The position numbers and the translations under genes are program-made. A stretch of DNA of 64,000 bases from Lineus longissimus (Eukaryota; Nemertea; Pilidiophora; Heteronemertea; Lineidae). Under the pieces are notes generated by a model, which saw nothing but the letters and a program-made list of their open reading frames with translations, searched no databases and was not told where the DNA came from. Of this stretch, positions 1 through 13,140 are shown piece after piece. How positions within the stretch are numbered: the stretch's first letter is position 1; each line of letters opens with the position of its first letter. Location of the stretch: contig NC_088322.1 of NCBI RefSeq assembly GCF_910592395.1, forward strand, positions 1,614,001-1,678,000. The letters run 5' to 3'.

Positions 1-2465
1 TCCGGGTGTGCAGGGCCGTATTCACGAAGCACTCTTAGTCAGAGCACGCTCTTAGCGTCCTCGTAGGATATTCAGAAACTGAGCTATAAGTGTGTGGATA
101 CCTAGATACTTGGACACTCTTTTTAGGTGTCTAAGTGTCCGGGTGTCCAGGGCCGTATTCAGGAAGCACTCTTAGTCAGAGCACGCTCTTAGCGTCCTCG
201 TAGGCTATTCAGAAAATGAGCTATAAGTGTGTGGTTACCTAGATACTTGGACAGTCTTTTTAGGTATATAAGTGTCCGGGTGTCCAGGGCCGTATGCACG
301 AAGCACTCTTAGTCAGAGCACGCTCTTAGCGTCCTCGTAGGCTATTCAGCAAATGAGCTATAAGTGTGTGGATACCTAGATACTCGGACACTCTTTTTAG
401 GTATCTAAGTGTCCGGGTGTCCAGGGCGGTATTCACGAAGCACTCTTAGTCAGAGCACGCTCTTAGCGTCCTCGTAGACTATTCAGAAACTGAGCTATAA
501 GTGTGTGGATACCTGGATACTTGGACACTCTTTTTAGGTATCTAAGTGTCCGGTTGTGCAGGGCCGTATTCACGAAGCACTCTTAGTCAGAGCGCGCTCT
601 TAGCGTCCTCGTAGGCTATTCAGAAACTGAGCTATAAGTGTGTGGATACCTGGATACTTGGACACTCTTTTTAGGTATCTAAGTGTCCGGGTGTCCAGGG
701 CCGTATGCACGAAGCACTCTTAGTCAGAGCACGCTCTTAGCGTCCTCGTAGGCTATTCAGAAACTGAGCTATAAGTGTGTGGATACCTAGATACTTGGAC
801 ACTCTTTTTAGGTATCTAAGTGTCCGGGTGTCCAGGGCCGTATGCACGAAGCACTCTTAGTCAGAGCACGCTCTTAGCGTCCTCGTAGGCTATTCAGAAA
901 CTGAGCTATAAGTGTGTGGATACCTGGATACTTGGACACTCTTTTTAGGTATCTAAGTGTCCGGGTGTCCAGGGTCGTATTCACGAAGCACTTTTAGTCA
1001 GAGCACGCTCTTTGCGTCCTCGTAGGCTATTCAGAAAATGGGCTATAAGCGTGTGGATACCTAGATACTTGGACACTCTTTTTTGGTATCTAAGTGTCCG
1101 GGTGTCCAGGGCCGTATTCAGGAAGCATTCTTAGTCAGAGCACGCTCTTAGCGTCCTCGTAGGCTATTCAGAAACTGAGCTATAAGTGTGTGGATACCTA
1201 GATACTTGGACACTCTTTTTAGGTATCTAAGTGTCCGGGTGTCCAGGGCCGTATTCACGAAGCACTCTTAGTCAAAGCACGCTCTTAGCGTCCTCGTAGG
1301 CTATTCAGAAACTGAGCTATAAGTGTGTGGATACCTAGATACTTGGACACTCTTTTTAGGTATCTAAGTGTCCGGGTGTCCAGGGCCGTATTCACGAAGC
1401 ACTCTTAGTCAGAGCACGCTCTTAGCGTCCTCGTAGGTTATTCAGAAACTGAGCTATAAGTGTGTGGATACCTAGATACTTGGACACTCTTTTTAGGTAT
1501 CTAAGTGTCTGGGTGTCCAGGGCCGTATTCACGAAGCACTCTAGTCAGAGCACGCTCTTAGCGTCCTCGTAGGTTATTCAGAAAATGAGCTATAAGCGTG
1601 TGGATACCTAGATACTTGGACACTATTTTTAGGTATCTAAGTGTCCGGGTGTCCAGGGCCGTATTCACGAAGCACTCTTAGTCAAAGCACGCTCTTAGCG
1701 TCATCGTAGGCTATTCAGAAACTGAGCTATAAGTGTGTGGATACCTAGATACTTGGACACTCTTTTTAGGTATCTAAGTGTCCGGGTGTCCAGGGCCGTA
1801 TTCACGAAGCACTCTTAGTCCGAACACGCTCTTAGCGTCATCGTAGGCTATTTAGCAAATGAGCTATAAGTGTGTGGATACCTAGATACTCGGACACTCT
1901 TTTTAGGTATCTAAGTGTCCGGGTGTCCAGGGCGATATTCACGAAGCACTTTTAGTCAGAGCACGCTCTTAGCGTCCTCGTAGGCTATTCAGAAAAGGGG
2001 CTATAAGCGTGTGGATACCTAGATACTTGGACACTCTTTTTAGGTATCTAAGTGTCCGTGTGTCCAGGGCCGTATTCACGAGGCACTCTTAGTCAGAGCA
2101 CGCTCTTAGCGTCCTCGTAGGCCATTCAGAAACTGAGCTATAAGTGTGTGGATACCTAGATACTTGGACACTCTTTTTAGGTATCTAAGTGTCCGGGTGT
2201 GCAGGGCCGTATTCACGAAGCACTCTTAGTCAGAGCACGCTCTTAGCGTCCTCGTAGGCTATTCAGAAACTGAGCTATAAGTGTGTGGATACCTAGATAC
2301 TTGGACACTATTTTTAGTTATCTAAGTGTCCGGGTGTGCAGGGCCGTATTCACGAAGCACTCTTAGTCAGAGCACGCTCTTAGCGTCCTCGTAGGCTGTT
2401 CAGAAAATGAGCTATAAGTGCGTGGATACCTAGATACTTGGACACTCTTTTTAGGTATCTAAGTG
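1..2465 (+). repeat. Left domain block L0, 18 units
   Basis: Eighteen units with one 1-base deletion (CTCTTAG to CTCTAG near 1541). The first two units carry GTAGGATATTC, TTAGGTGTCTAAG, ATTCAGGAAGC and GTGTGGTTACC, and match the start of the next block at 2466. The third unit then diverges (CCGTATGCACG here against CACCCTTAG there). The block therefore looks like the end of a further copy whose interior differs. Other variants seen only or mainly here are CCGTATGCACG (three copies, near 292, 702 and 839) and TACCTGGATAC. No gene is seen. Confidence 0.8.
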
Positions 2466-5400
2466 TCCGGGTGTGCAGGGCCGTATTCACGAAGCACTCT
2501 TAGTCAGAGCACGCTCTTAGCGTCCTCGTAGGATATTCAGAAACTGAGCTATAAGTGTGTGGATACCTAGATACTTGGACACTCTTTTTAGGTGTCTAAG
2601 TGTCCGGGTGTCCAGGGCCGTATTCAGGAAGCACTCTTAGTCAGAGCACGCTCTTAGCGTCCTCGTAGGCTATTCAGAAAATGAGCTATAAGTGTGTGGT
2701 TACCTAGATACTTGGACAGTCTTTTTAGGTATATAAGTGTCCGGGTGTCCAGGGCCGTATTCACGAAGCACCCTTAGTCAGAGCACGCTCTTAGCGTCCT
2801 CGTAGGCTATTCAGAAACTGATCTATAAGTGTGTGGATACCTAGATACTTGGACACTCTTTTTAGGTATCTAAGTGTCCGGGTGTCCAGGGTCGTATTCA
2901 CGAAGCACTTTTAGTCAGAGCACGCTCTTTGCGTCCTCGTAGGCTATTCAGAAAATGGGCTATAAGCGTGTGGATACCTAGATACTTGGACACTCTTTTT
3001 TGGTATCTAAGTGTCTGGGTGTGCAGGGCCGTATTCACGAAGCACTTTTAGTCAGAGCACGCTCTTAGCGTCCTCGTAGGCTATTCAGAAACTGAGCTAT
3101 AAGTGTGTGGATACCTAGATACTTGGACACTCTTTTTAGGTATCCAAGTGTCCGGGTGTCCAGGGCCGTATTCACGAAGCACTCTTAGTCAGAGCACGCT
3201 CTTAGCGTCCTCGTAGGCTATTCAGAAACTGAGCTATAAGTGTGTGGATACCTAGATACTTGGACACTCTTTTTAGGTATCTAAGTGTCTGGGTGTGCAG
3301 GGCCGTATTCACGAAGCACTTTTAGTCAGAGCACGCTCTTAGCGTCCTCGTAGGCTATTCAGAAACTGAGCTATAAGTGTGTGGATACCTAGATACTTGG
3401 ACACTCTTTTTAGGTATCTAAGTGTCCGGGTGTCCAGGGCCGTATTCACGAAGCACTCTAGTCAGAGCACGCTCTTAGCGTCCTCGTAGGCTATTCAGAA
3501 AATGAGCTATAAGCGTGTGGATACCTAGATACTTGGACACTCTTTTTAGGTATCTAAGTGTCCGGTTGTGCAGGGCCGTATTCACGAAGCACTCTTAGTC
3601 AGAGCACGCTCTTAGCGTCCTCGTAGGCTATTCAGAAACTGAGCTATATGTGTGTGGATACCTAGATACTTGGACACTCTTTTTAGGTATCTAAGTGTCC
3701 GGGAGTGCAGGGCCATATTTACGAAGCACTCTTAGTCAGAGCACACTCTTAGCGTCCTCGTAGGCTATTCAGAAAATGAGCTATAAGCGTGTGGATACCT
3801 AGATACTTGGACACTCTTTTTAGGTATGAAAGTGTCCGGGTGTCCAGGGCCGTATTCACGAAGCATTCTTAGTCAGAACACGCCCTTAGCGTCCTCGTAG
3901 GCTATTCAGAAACTGAGCTATAAGTGTGTGGATACCTAGATACTTGGACACTCTTTTTAGGTATCTAAGTGTCCGGGTGTGCAGGGCCGTATTCACGAAG
4001 CACTTTTAGTCAGAGCACGCTCTTAGCGTCCTCGTAGGCTATTCAGAAACTGAGCTATAAGTGTGTGGATACCTAGATACTTGGACACTCTTTTTAGGTA
4101 TCTATGTGTCCGGGTGTGCAGGGCCGTATTCACGAAGCACTTTTAGTCAGAGCACGCTCTTAGCGTCCTCGTAGGCTATTCAGAAACTGAGCTATAAGTG
4201 TGTGGATACCTAGATACTTGGACACTCTTTTTAGGTATCCAAGTGTCCGGGTGTCCAGGGCCGTATTCACGAAGCACTCTTAGTCAGAGCACGCTCTTAG
4301 CGTCCTCGTAGGCTATTCAGAAACTGAGCTATAAGTGTGTGGATACCTAGATACTTGGACACTCTTTTTAGGTATCCAAGTGTCCGGGTGTGCAGGGCCG
4401 TATTCACGAAGCACTTTTAGTCAGAGCACGCTCTTAGCGTCCTAGTAGGCTATTCAGAAACTGAGCTATAAGTGTGTAGATACCTAGATACTTGGACACT
4501 ATTTTTAGGTGTCTAAGTGTCCGGGTGTCCAGGGCCGTATTCACGAAGCACTCTAGTCAGAGCACGCTCTTAGCCTCCTCGTAGACTATTCAGAAACTGA
4601 GCTATAAGTGTGTGGATACCTAGATACTTGGACACTCTTTTTAGGTATCTAAGTGTCCAAGTGTGCAGGGCCGTATTCACGAAGCACTCTTAGTCAGAGC
4701 ACGCTCTTAGCGTCCTCGTAGGCTATTCAGAAAATGAGTTATAAGCGTGCGGATACCTAGATACTTGGACACTCTTTTTAGGAATCTAAGTGTCCGGGTG
4801 TGCAGGGCCGTATTCACGAAGCACTCTTAGTCAGAGCACGCTCTTAGCGTCCTCGTAGGCTATTCAGAAACTGAGCTATAAGTGTGTGGATGCCTAGATA
4901 CTTGGACACTCTTTTTAGGTATCTAAGTGTCCGGGTGTCCAGGGCCGTATTCACGAAGCACTCTAGTCAGAGCACGCTCTTATTGTCCTCGTAGGTCATT
5001 CAGAAAATGAGCTATAAGCGTGTGGATTCCTAGATACTTGGACACTCTTTTTAGGTATCTAAGTGTCCGGGTGTCCAGGGCCGTATTCACGAAGCACTCT
5101 TAGTCAGAGCACGCTCTTAGCGTTCTCGTAGGCTATTCAGAAACTGAGCTGTAAGTGTGTGGATACCTAGATACTTGGACACTCTTTTTAGGTATCTAGG
5201 TGTCCGGGTGTCCTGGGCCGTATTCACGAAGCACTCTTAGTCAGAGCACGCTCTTAGCGTCCTCGTAGGTTATTCAGCAACTGAGCTATAAGTGTGTGGA
5301 TACCTAGATACTCGGACACTCCTTTTAGGTATCTAAGTGTCCGGGTGTCCAGGGCCGTATTCACGAAGCACTCTTAGTCAGAGCACGCTCTTAGCGTCCT

Positions 5401-6434
5401 CGTAGGCTATTCAGCAACTGAGCTATAAGTGTGTGGATACCTAGATACTCGGACACTCTTTTTAGGTATCTAAGTGTCCGGGTGTCCAGGGCGGTATTCA
5501 CGAAGCACTCTTAGTCAGAGCACGCTCTTAGCGTCCTCGTAGACTATTCAGAAACTGAGCTATAAGTGTGTGGATACTTAGATACTTGAACACTCTTTTT
5601 AGGTATCTAAGTGTCCGGTTGTGCAAGGTCGTATTCACAAAGCACTCTTAGTCAGAGCACGCTCTTAGCGTCCTCGTAGGCTATTCAGAAACTGAGCTAT
5701 AAGTGTGTGGATACCTAGATACTTGGACACTCTTTTTAGGTATCTAAGTGTCCGGGTGTGCAGGGCCGTATTCACGAAGCACTTTTAGTCAGAGCACGCG
5801 CTTAGCGTCCTCGTAGGCTATTCAGAAACTGAGCTATAAGTGTGTGAATACCTAGATACTTGGACACTCTTTTTAGGTATCTAAGTGTCCGGGTGTCCAG
5901 GGCCGTATTCACGAAGCACTCTTAGTCAGAGCACGCTCCTAGCCTCCTCGTAGACTATTCAGAAACTGAGCTATAAGTGTGTGGATACCTAGATACTTGG
6001 ACACTCTTTTGATGTATCTAAGTGTCCGGTTGTGCAGGGCCGTATTCACGAAGCACTCTTAGTCAGAGCACGCTCTTAGCGTCCTCGTAGGCTATTCAGA
6101 AACTGAGCTATAAGTGTGTGGATACCTAGATACTTGGACACTCTTTTTAGGTATCTAAGTGTCCAAGTGTGCAGGGCCGTATTCACGAAGCACTCTTAGT
6201 CAGAGCACGCTCTTAGCGTCCTCGTAGGCTATTCAGAAAATGAGTTATAAGCGTGCGGATACCTAGATACTTGGACACTCTTTTTAGGTATCCAAGTGTC
6301 CGGGTGTCCAGGGCCGTATTCACGAAGCACTCTAGTCAGAGCACGCTCTTAGCGCCCTCGTAGGTTATTCAGAAAATGAGCTATAAGCGTGTGGATACCT
6401 AGATACTTGGACACTCTTTTTAGGTAACTAAATG
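2466..6434 (+). repeat. Left domain block B, edition 1 (29 units)
   Basis: Twenty-nine units and four 1-base deletions (3,969 bp). In order, markers include GTAGGATATTC, ATTCAGGAAGC, CACCCTTAG with CTGATCTATAAG (near 2770), CTATATGTGTG (3644), GGTATGAAAG (3826), GTCCTAGTAGG, and AGTGTCCAAGTGTGC (4657). A stretch of eight units from about 4925 to 5887 (CTCTTATTGTCC, GTGTCCTGGGCC, CAGCAACTGAG, GTGCAAGGTCG) follows and is absent from edition 2. The block ends in the junction segment at 5888-6434. It is the fullest edition of the three. Confidence 0.85.
5888..6434 (+). repeat. Recurrent junction segment, copy 1 (4 units)
   Basis: This segment closes block B edition 1. Its units in order carry CTCCTAGCCTCC with CTTTTGATGTATC, then CCGGTTGTGCAGG, then AGTGTCCAAGTGTGC with GAGTTATAAGCGTGCGG, then CTCTAG plus GCGCCCTCG plus GGTAACTAAATG. 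The same series closes four successive blocks even though the blocks themselves differ (see 8762, 12731 and 15606). Confidence 0.85.
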
Positions 6435-9308
6435 TCCGGGTGTCCAGGGCCGTATTCACGAAGCACTCTTAGTCAGAGCACGCTCTTAGCGTCCTCGTAG
6501 GATATTCAGAAACTGAGCTATAAGTGTGTGGATACCTAGATACTTGGACACTCTTTTTAGGTGTCTAAGTGTCCGGGTGTCCAGGGCCGTATTCAGGAAG
6601 CACTCTTAGTCAGAGCACGCTCTTAGCGTCCTCGTAGGCTATTCAGAAACTGAGCTATAAGTGTGTGGTTACCTAGATACTTGGACAGTCTTTTTAGGTA
6701 TATAAGTGTCCGGGTGTCCAGGGCCGTATTCACGAAGCACCCTTAGTCAGAGCACGCTCTTAGCGTCCTCGTAGGCTATTCAGAAACTGATCTATAAGTG
6801 TGTGGATACCTAGATACTTGGACACTCTTTTTAGGTATCTAAGTGTCCGGGTGTCCAGGGTCGTATTCACGAAGCACTTTTAGTCAGAGCACGCTCTTTG
6901 CGTCCTCGTAGGCTATTCAGAAAATGGGCTATAAGCGTGTGGATACCTAGATACTTGGACACTCTTTTTAGGTATCTAAGTGTCTGGGTGTGCAGGGCCG
7001 TATTCACGAAGCACTTTTAGTCAGAGCACGCTCTTAGCGTCCTCGTAGGCTATTCAGAAACTGAGCTATAAGTGTGTGGATACCTAGATACTTGGACACT
7101 CTTTTTAGGTATCCAAGTGTCCGGGTGTCCAGGGCCGTATTCACGAAGCACTCTTAGTCAGAGCACGCTCTTAGCGTCCTCGTAGGCTATTCAGAAACTG
7201 AGCTATAAGTGTGTGGATACCTAGATACTTGGACACTCTTTTTAGGTATCTAAGTGTCTGGGTGTGCAGGGCCGTATTCACGAAGCACTTTTAGTCAGAG
7301 CACGCTCTTAGCGTCCTCGTAGGCTATTCAGAAACTGAGCTATAAGTGTGTGGATACCTAGATACTTGGACACTCTTTTTAGGTATCTAAGTGTCTGGGT
7401 GTCCAGGGCCGTATTCACGAAGCACTCTAGTCAGAGCACGCTCTTAGCGTCCTCGTAGGCTATTCAGAAAATGAGCTATAAGCGTGTGGATACCTAGATA
7501 CTTGGACACTCTTTTTAGGTATCTAAGTGTCCGGTTGTGCAGGGCCGTATTCACGAAGCACTCTTAGTCAGAGCACGCTCTTAGCGTCCTCGTAGGCTAT
7601 TCAGAAACTGAGCTATATGTGTGTGGATACCTAGATACTTGGACACTCTTTTTAGGTATCTAAGTGTCCGGGTGTGCAGGGCCATATTTACGAAGCACTC
7701 TTAGTCAGAGCACACTCTTAGCGTCCTCGTAGGCTATTCAGAAAATGAGCTATAAGCGTGTGGATACCTAGATACTTGGACACTCTTTTTAGGTATGAAA
7801 GTGTCCGGGTGTCCAGGGCCGTATTCACGAAGCACTCTTAGTCAGAACACGCTCTTAGCGTCCTCGTAGGCTATTCAGAAACTGAGCTATAAGTGTGTGG
7901 ATACCTAGATACTTGGACACTCTTTTTAGGTATCTAAGTGTCCGGGTGTGCAGGGCCGTATTCACGAAGCACTTTTAGTCAGAGCACGCTCTTAGCGTCC
8001 TCGTAGGCTATTCAGAAACTGAGCTATAAGTGTGTGGATACCTAGATACTTGGACACTCTTTTTAGGTATCTATGTGTCCGGGTGTGCAGGGCCGTATTC
8101 ACGAAGCACTTTTAGTCAGAGCACGCTCTTAGCGTCCTCGTAGGCTATTCAGAAACTGAGCTATAAGTGTGTGGATACCTAGATACTTGGACACTCTTTT
8201 TAGGTATCCAAGTGTCCGGGTGTCCAGGGCCGTATTCACGAAGCACTCTTAGTCAGAGCACGCTCTTAGCGTCCTCGTAGGCTATTCAGAAACTGAGCTA
8301 TAAGTGTGTGGATACCTAGATACTTGGACACTCTTTTTAGGTATCCAAGTGTCCGGGTGTGCAGGGCCGTATTCACGAAGCACTTTTAGTCAGAGCACGC
8401 TCTTAGCGTCCTAGTAGGCTATTCAGAAACTGAGCTATAAGTGTGTAGATACCTAGATACTTGGACACTATTTTTAGGTGTCTAAGTGTCCGGGTGTCCA
8501 GGGCCGTATTCACGAAGCACTCTAGTCAGAGCACGCTCTTAGCCTCCTCGTAGACTATTCAGAAACTGAGCTATAAGTGTGTGGATACCTAGATACTTGG
8601 ACACTCTTTTTAGGTATCTAAGTGTCCAAGTGTGCAGGGCCGTATTCACGAAGCACTCTTAGTCAGAGCACGCTCTTAGCGTCCTCGTAGGCTATTCAGA
8701 AAATGAGTTATAAGCGTGCGGATACCTAGATACTTGGACACTCTTTTTAGGAATCTAAGTGTCCGGGTGTGCAGGGCCGTATTCACGAAGCACTCTTAGT
8801 CAGAGCACGCTCCTAGCCTCCTCGTAGACTATTCAGAAACTGAGCTATAAGTGTGTGGATACCTAGATACTTGGACACTCTTTTGATGTATCTAAGTGTC
8901 CGGTTGTGCAGGGCCGTATTCACGAAGCACTCTTAGTCAGAGCACGCTCTTAGCGTCCTCGTAGGCTATTCAGAAACTGAGCTATAAGTGTGTGGATACC
9001 TAGATACTTGGACACTCTTTTTAGGTATCTAAGTGTCCAAGTGTGCAGGGCCGTATTCACGAAGCACTCTTAGTCAGAGCACGCTCTTAGCGTCCTCGTA
9101 GGCTATTCAGAAAATGAGTTATAAGCGTGCGGATACCTAGATACTTGGACACTCTTTTTAGGTATCCAAGTGTCCGGGTGTCCAGGGCCGTATTCACGAA
9201 GCACTCTAGTCAGAGCACGCTCTTAGCGCCCTCGTAGGTTATTCAGAAAATGAGCTATAAGCGTGTGGATACCTAGATACTTGGACACTCTTTTTAGGTA
9301 ACTAAATG
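6435..9308 (+). repeat. Left domain block B, edition 2 (21 units)
   Basis: Same marker order as the preceding block at a shift of 3,969 bp, including CACCCTTAG (6738), CTATATGTGTG (7614), GGTATGAAAG (7795) and AGTGTCCAAGTGTGC (8629). At about 8762 it jumps directly to the CTCCTAGCCTCC unit, lacking eight units present in edition 1. The length, 2,874 bp, equals 21 units minus three 1-base deletions. The first units of the block are close to identical with edition 1. Confidence 0.88.
8762..9308 (+). repeat. Recurrent junction segment, copy 2 (4 units)
   Basis: Same four-unit series as 5888-6434, but entered from a different preceding unit: TTAGGAATCTAAG, then a unit that starts GTGTGCAGG and changes to CTCCTAGCCTCC. 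The entry unit therefore looks like a crossover product. It ends in GGTAACTAAATG. Confidence 0.82.
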
Positions 9309-12300
9309 TCCGGGTGTCCAGGGCCGTATTCACGAAGCACTCTTAGTCAGAGCACGCTCTTAGCGTCCTCGTAGGATATTCAGAAACTGAGCTATAAGTG
9401 TGTGGATACCTAGATACTTGGACACTCTTTTTAGGTGTCTAAGTGTCCGGGTGTCCAGGGCCGTATTCAGGAAGCACTCTTAGTCAGAGCACGCTCTTAG
9501 CGTCCTCGTAGGCTATTCAGAAACTGAGCTATAAGTGTGTGGTTACCTAGATACTTGGACAGTCTTTTTAGGTATATAAGTGTCCAGGTGTCCAGGGCCG
9601 TATTCACGAAGCACCCTTAGTCAGAGCACGCTCTTAGCGTCCTCGTAGGCTATTCAGAAACTGATCTATAAGTGTGTGGATACCTAGATACTTGGACACT
9701 CTTTTTAGGTATCTAAGTGTCCGGGTGTCCAGGGTCGTATTCACGAAGCACTTTTAGTCAGAGCACGCTCTTTGCGTCCTCGTAGGCTATTCAGAAAATG
9801 GGCTATAAGCGTGTGGATACCTAGATACTTGGACACTCTTTTTAGGTATCTAAGTGTCTGGGTGTGCAGGGCCGTATTCACGAAGCACTTTTAGTCAGAG
9901 CACGCTCTTAGCGTCCTCGTAGGCTATTCAGAAACTGAGCTATAAGTGTGTGGATACCTAGATACTTGGACACTCTTTTTAGGTATCCAAGTGTCCGGGT
10001 GTCCAGGGCCGTATTCACGAAGCACTCTTAGTCAGAGCACGCTCTTAGCGTCCTCGTAGGCTATTCAGAAACTGAGCTATAAGTGTGTGGATACCTAGAT
10101 ACTTGGACACTCTTTTTAGGTATCTAAGTGTCTGGGTGTGCAGGGCCGTATTCACGAAGCACTTTTAGTCAGAGCACGCTCTTAGCGTCCTCGTAGGCTA
10201 TTCAGAAACTGAGCTATAAGTGTGTGGATACCTAGATACTTGGACACTCTTTTTAGGTATCTAAGTGTCCGGGTGTCCAGGGCCGTATTCACGAAGCACT
10301 CTAGTCAGAGCACGCTCTTAGCGTCCTCGTAGGCTATTCAGAAAATGAGCTATAAGCGTGTGGATACCTAGATACTTGGACACTCTTTTTAGGTATCTAA
10401 GTGTCCGGTTGTGCAGGGCCGTATTCACGAAGCACTCTTAGTCAGAGCACGCTCTTAGCGTCCTCGTAGGCTATTCAGAAACTGAGCTATATGTGTGTGG
10501 ATACCTAGATACTTGGACACTCTTTTTAGGTATCTAAGTGTCCGGGTGTGCAGGGCCATATTTACGAAGCACTCTTAGTCAGAGCACACTCTTAGCGTCC
10601 TCGTAGGCTATTCAGAAAATGAGCTATAAGCGTGTGGATACCTAGATACTTGGACACTCTTTTTAGGTATGAAAGTGTCCGGGTGTCCAGGGCCGTATTC
10701 ACGAAGCACTCTTAGTCAGAACACGCTCTTAGCGTCCTCGTAGGCTATTCAGAAACTGAGCTATAAGTGTGTGGATACCTAGATACTTGGACACTCTTTT
10801 TAGGTATCTAAGTGTCCGGGTGTGCAGGGCCGTATTCACGAAGCACTTTTAGTCAGAGCACGCTCTTAGCGTCCTCGTAGGCTATTCAGAAACTGAGCTA
10901 TAAGTGTGTGGATACCTAGATACTTGGACACTCTTTTTAGGTATCTATGTGTCCGGGTGTGCAGGGCCGTATTCACGAAGCACTTTTAGTCAGAGCACGC
11001 TCTTAGCGTCCTCGTAGGCTATTCAGAAACTGAGCTATAAGTGTGTGGATACCTAGATACTTGGACACTCTTTTTAGGTATCCAAGTGTCCGGGTGTCCA
11101 GGGCCGTATTCACGAAGCACTCTTAGTCAGAGCACGCTCTTAGCGTCCTCGTAGGCTATTCAGAAACTGAGCTATAAGTGTGTGGATACCTAGATACTTG
11201 GACACTCTTTTTAGGTATCCAAGTGTCCGGGTGTGCAGGGCCGTATTCACGAAGCACTTTTAGTCAGAGCACGCTCTTAGCGTCCTAGTAGGCTATTCAG
11301 AAACTGAGCTATAAGTGTGTAGATACCTAGATACTTGGACACTATTTTTAGGTGTCTAAGTGTCCGGGTGTCCAGGGCCGTATTCACGAAGCACTCTAGT
11401 CAGAGCACGCTCTTAGCCTCCTCGTAGACTATTCAGAAACTGAGCTATAAGTGTGTGGATACCTAGATACTTGGACACTCTTTTTAGGTATCTAAGTGTC
11501 CAAGTGTGCAGGGCCGTATTCACGAAGCACTCTTAGTCAGAGCACGCTCTTAGCGTCCTCGTAGGCTATTCAGAAAATGAGTTATAAGCGTGCGGATACC
11601 TAGATACTTGGACACTCTTTTTAGGAATCTAAGTGTCCGGGTGTGCAGGGCCGTATTCACGAAGCACTCTTAGTCAGAGCACGCTCTTAGCGTCCTCGTA
11701 GGCTATTCAGAAACTGAGCTATAAGTGTGTGGATACCTAGATACTTGGACACTCTTTTTAGGTATCTAAGTGTCCGGGTGTCCAGGGCCGTATTCACGAA
11801 GCACTCTAGTCAGAGCACGCTCTTATTGTCCTCGTAGGTCATTCAGAAAATGAGCTATAAGCGTGTGGATTCCTAGATACTTGGACACTCTTTTTAGGTA
11901 TCTAAGTGTCCGGGTGTCCAGGGCCGTATTCACGAAGCACTCTTAGTCAGAGCACGCTCTTAGCGTTCTCGTAGGCTATTCAGAAACTGAGCTGTAAGTG
12001 TGTGGATACCTAGATACTTGGACACTCTTTTTAGGTATCTAGGTGTCCGGGTGTCCTGGGCCGTATTCACGAAGCACTCTTAGTCAGAGCACGCTCTTAG
12101 CGTCCTCGTAGGTTATTCAGCAACTGAGCTATAAGTGTGTGGATACCTAGATACTCGGACACTCCTTTTAGGTATCTAAGTGTCCGGGTGTCCAGGGCCG
12201 TATTCACGAAGCACTCTTAGTCAGAGCACGCTCTTAGCGTCCTCGTAGGCTATTCAGCAACTGAGCTATAAGTGTGTGGATACCTAGATACTCGGACACT

Positions 12301-13140
12301 CTTTTTAGGTATCTAAGTGTCCGGGTGTCCAGGGCGGTATTCACGAAGCACTCTTAGTCAGAGCACGCTCTTAGCGTCCTCGTAGACTATTCAGAAACTG
12401 AGCTATAAGTGTGTGGATACTTAGATACTTGGACACTCTTTTTAGGTATCTAAGTGTCCGGTTGTGCAAGGTCGTATTCACAAAGCACTCTTAGTCAGAG
12501 CACGCTCTTAGCGTCCTCGTAGGCTATTCAGAAACTGAGCTATAAGTGTGTGGATACCTAGATACTTGGACACTCTTTTTAGGTATCTAAGTGTCCGGGT
12601 GTGCAGGGCCGTATTCACGAAGCACTTTTAGTCAGAGCACGCGCTTAGCGTCCTCGTAGGCTATTCAGAAACTGAGCTATAAGTGTGTGAATACCTAGAT
12701 ACTTGGACACTCTTTTTAGGTATCTAAGTGTCCGGGTGTCCAGGGCCGTATTCACGAAGCACTCTTAGTCAGAGCACGCTCCTAGCCTCCTCGTAGACTA
12801 TTCAGAAACTGAGCTATAAGTGTGTGGATACCTAGATACTTGGACACTCTTTTGATGTATCTAAGTGTCCGGTTGTGCAGGGCCGTATTCACGAAGCACT
12901 CTTAGTCAGAGCACGCTCTTAGCGTCCTCGTAGGCTATTCAGAAACTGAGCTATAAGTGTGTGGATACCTAGATACTTGGACACTCTTTTTAGGTATCCA
13001 AGTGTCCGGGTGTCCAGGGCCGTATTCACGAAGCACTCTAGTCAGAGCACGCTCTTAGCGCCCTCGTAGGTTATTCAGAAAATGAGCTATAAGCGTGTGG
13101 ATACCTAGATACTTGGACACTCTTTTTAGGTAACTAAATG
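9309..13140 (+). repeat. Left domain block B, edition 3 (28 units)
   Basis: Third edition, at a shift of 2,874 bp from edition 2 (CACCCTTAG at 9612, CTATATGTGTG at 10488, GGTATGAAAG at 10667). It retains the eight units missing from edition 2 (CTCTTATTGTCC near 11821, GTGTCCTGGGCC near 12053, GTGCAAGGTCG near 12464). It lacks one AGTGTCCAAGTGTGC unit in its final segment. The length, 3,832 bp, equals 28 units minus four 1-base deletions. Confidence 0.88.
12731..13140 (+). repeat. Recurrent junction segment, copy 3 (3 units)
   Basis: Same series without the AGTGTCCAAGTGTGC unit: CTCCTAGCCTCC/GATGTATC, CCGGTTGTGC with TATCCAAG, then CTCTAG/GCGCCCTCG/GGTAACTAAATG. It is preceded by the GTGTGAATACC unit, as at 5843 and 15560. 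Confidence 0.82.
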
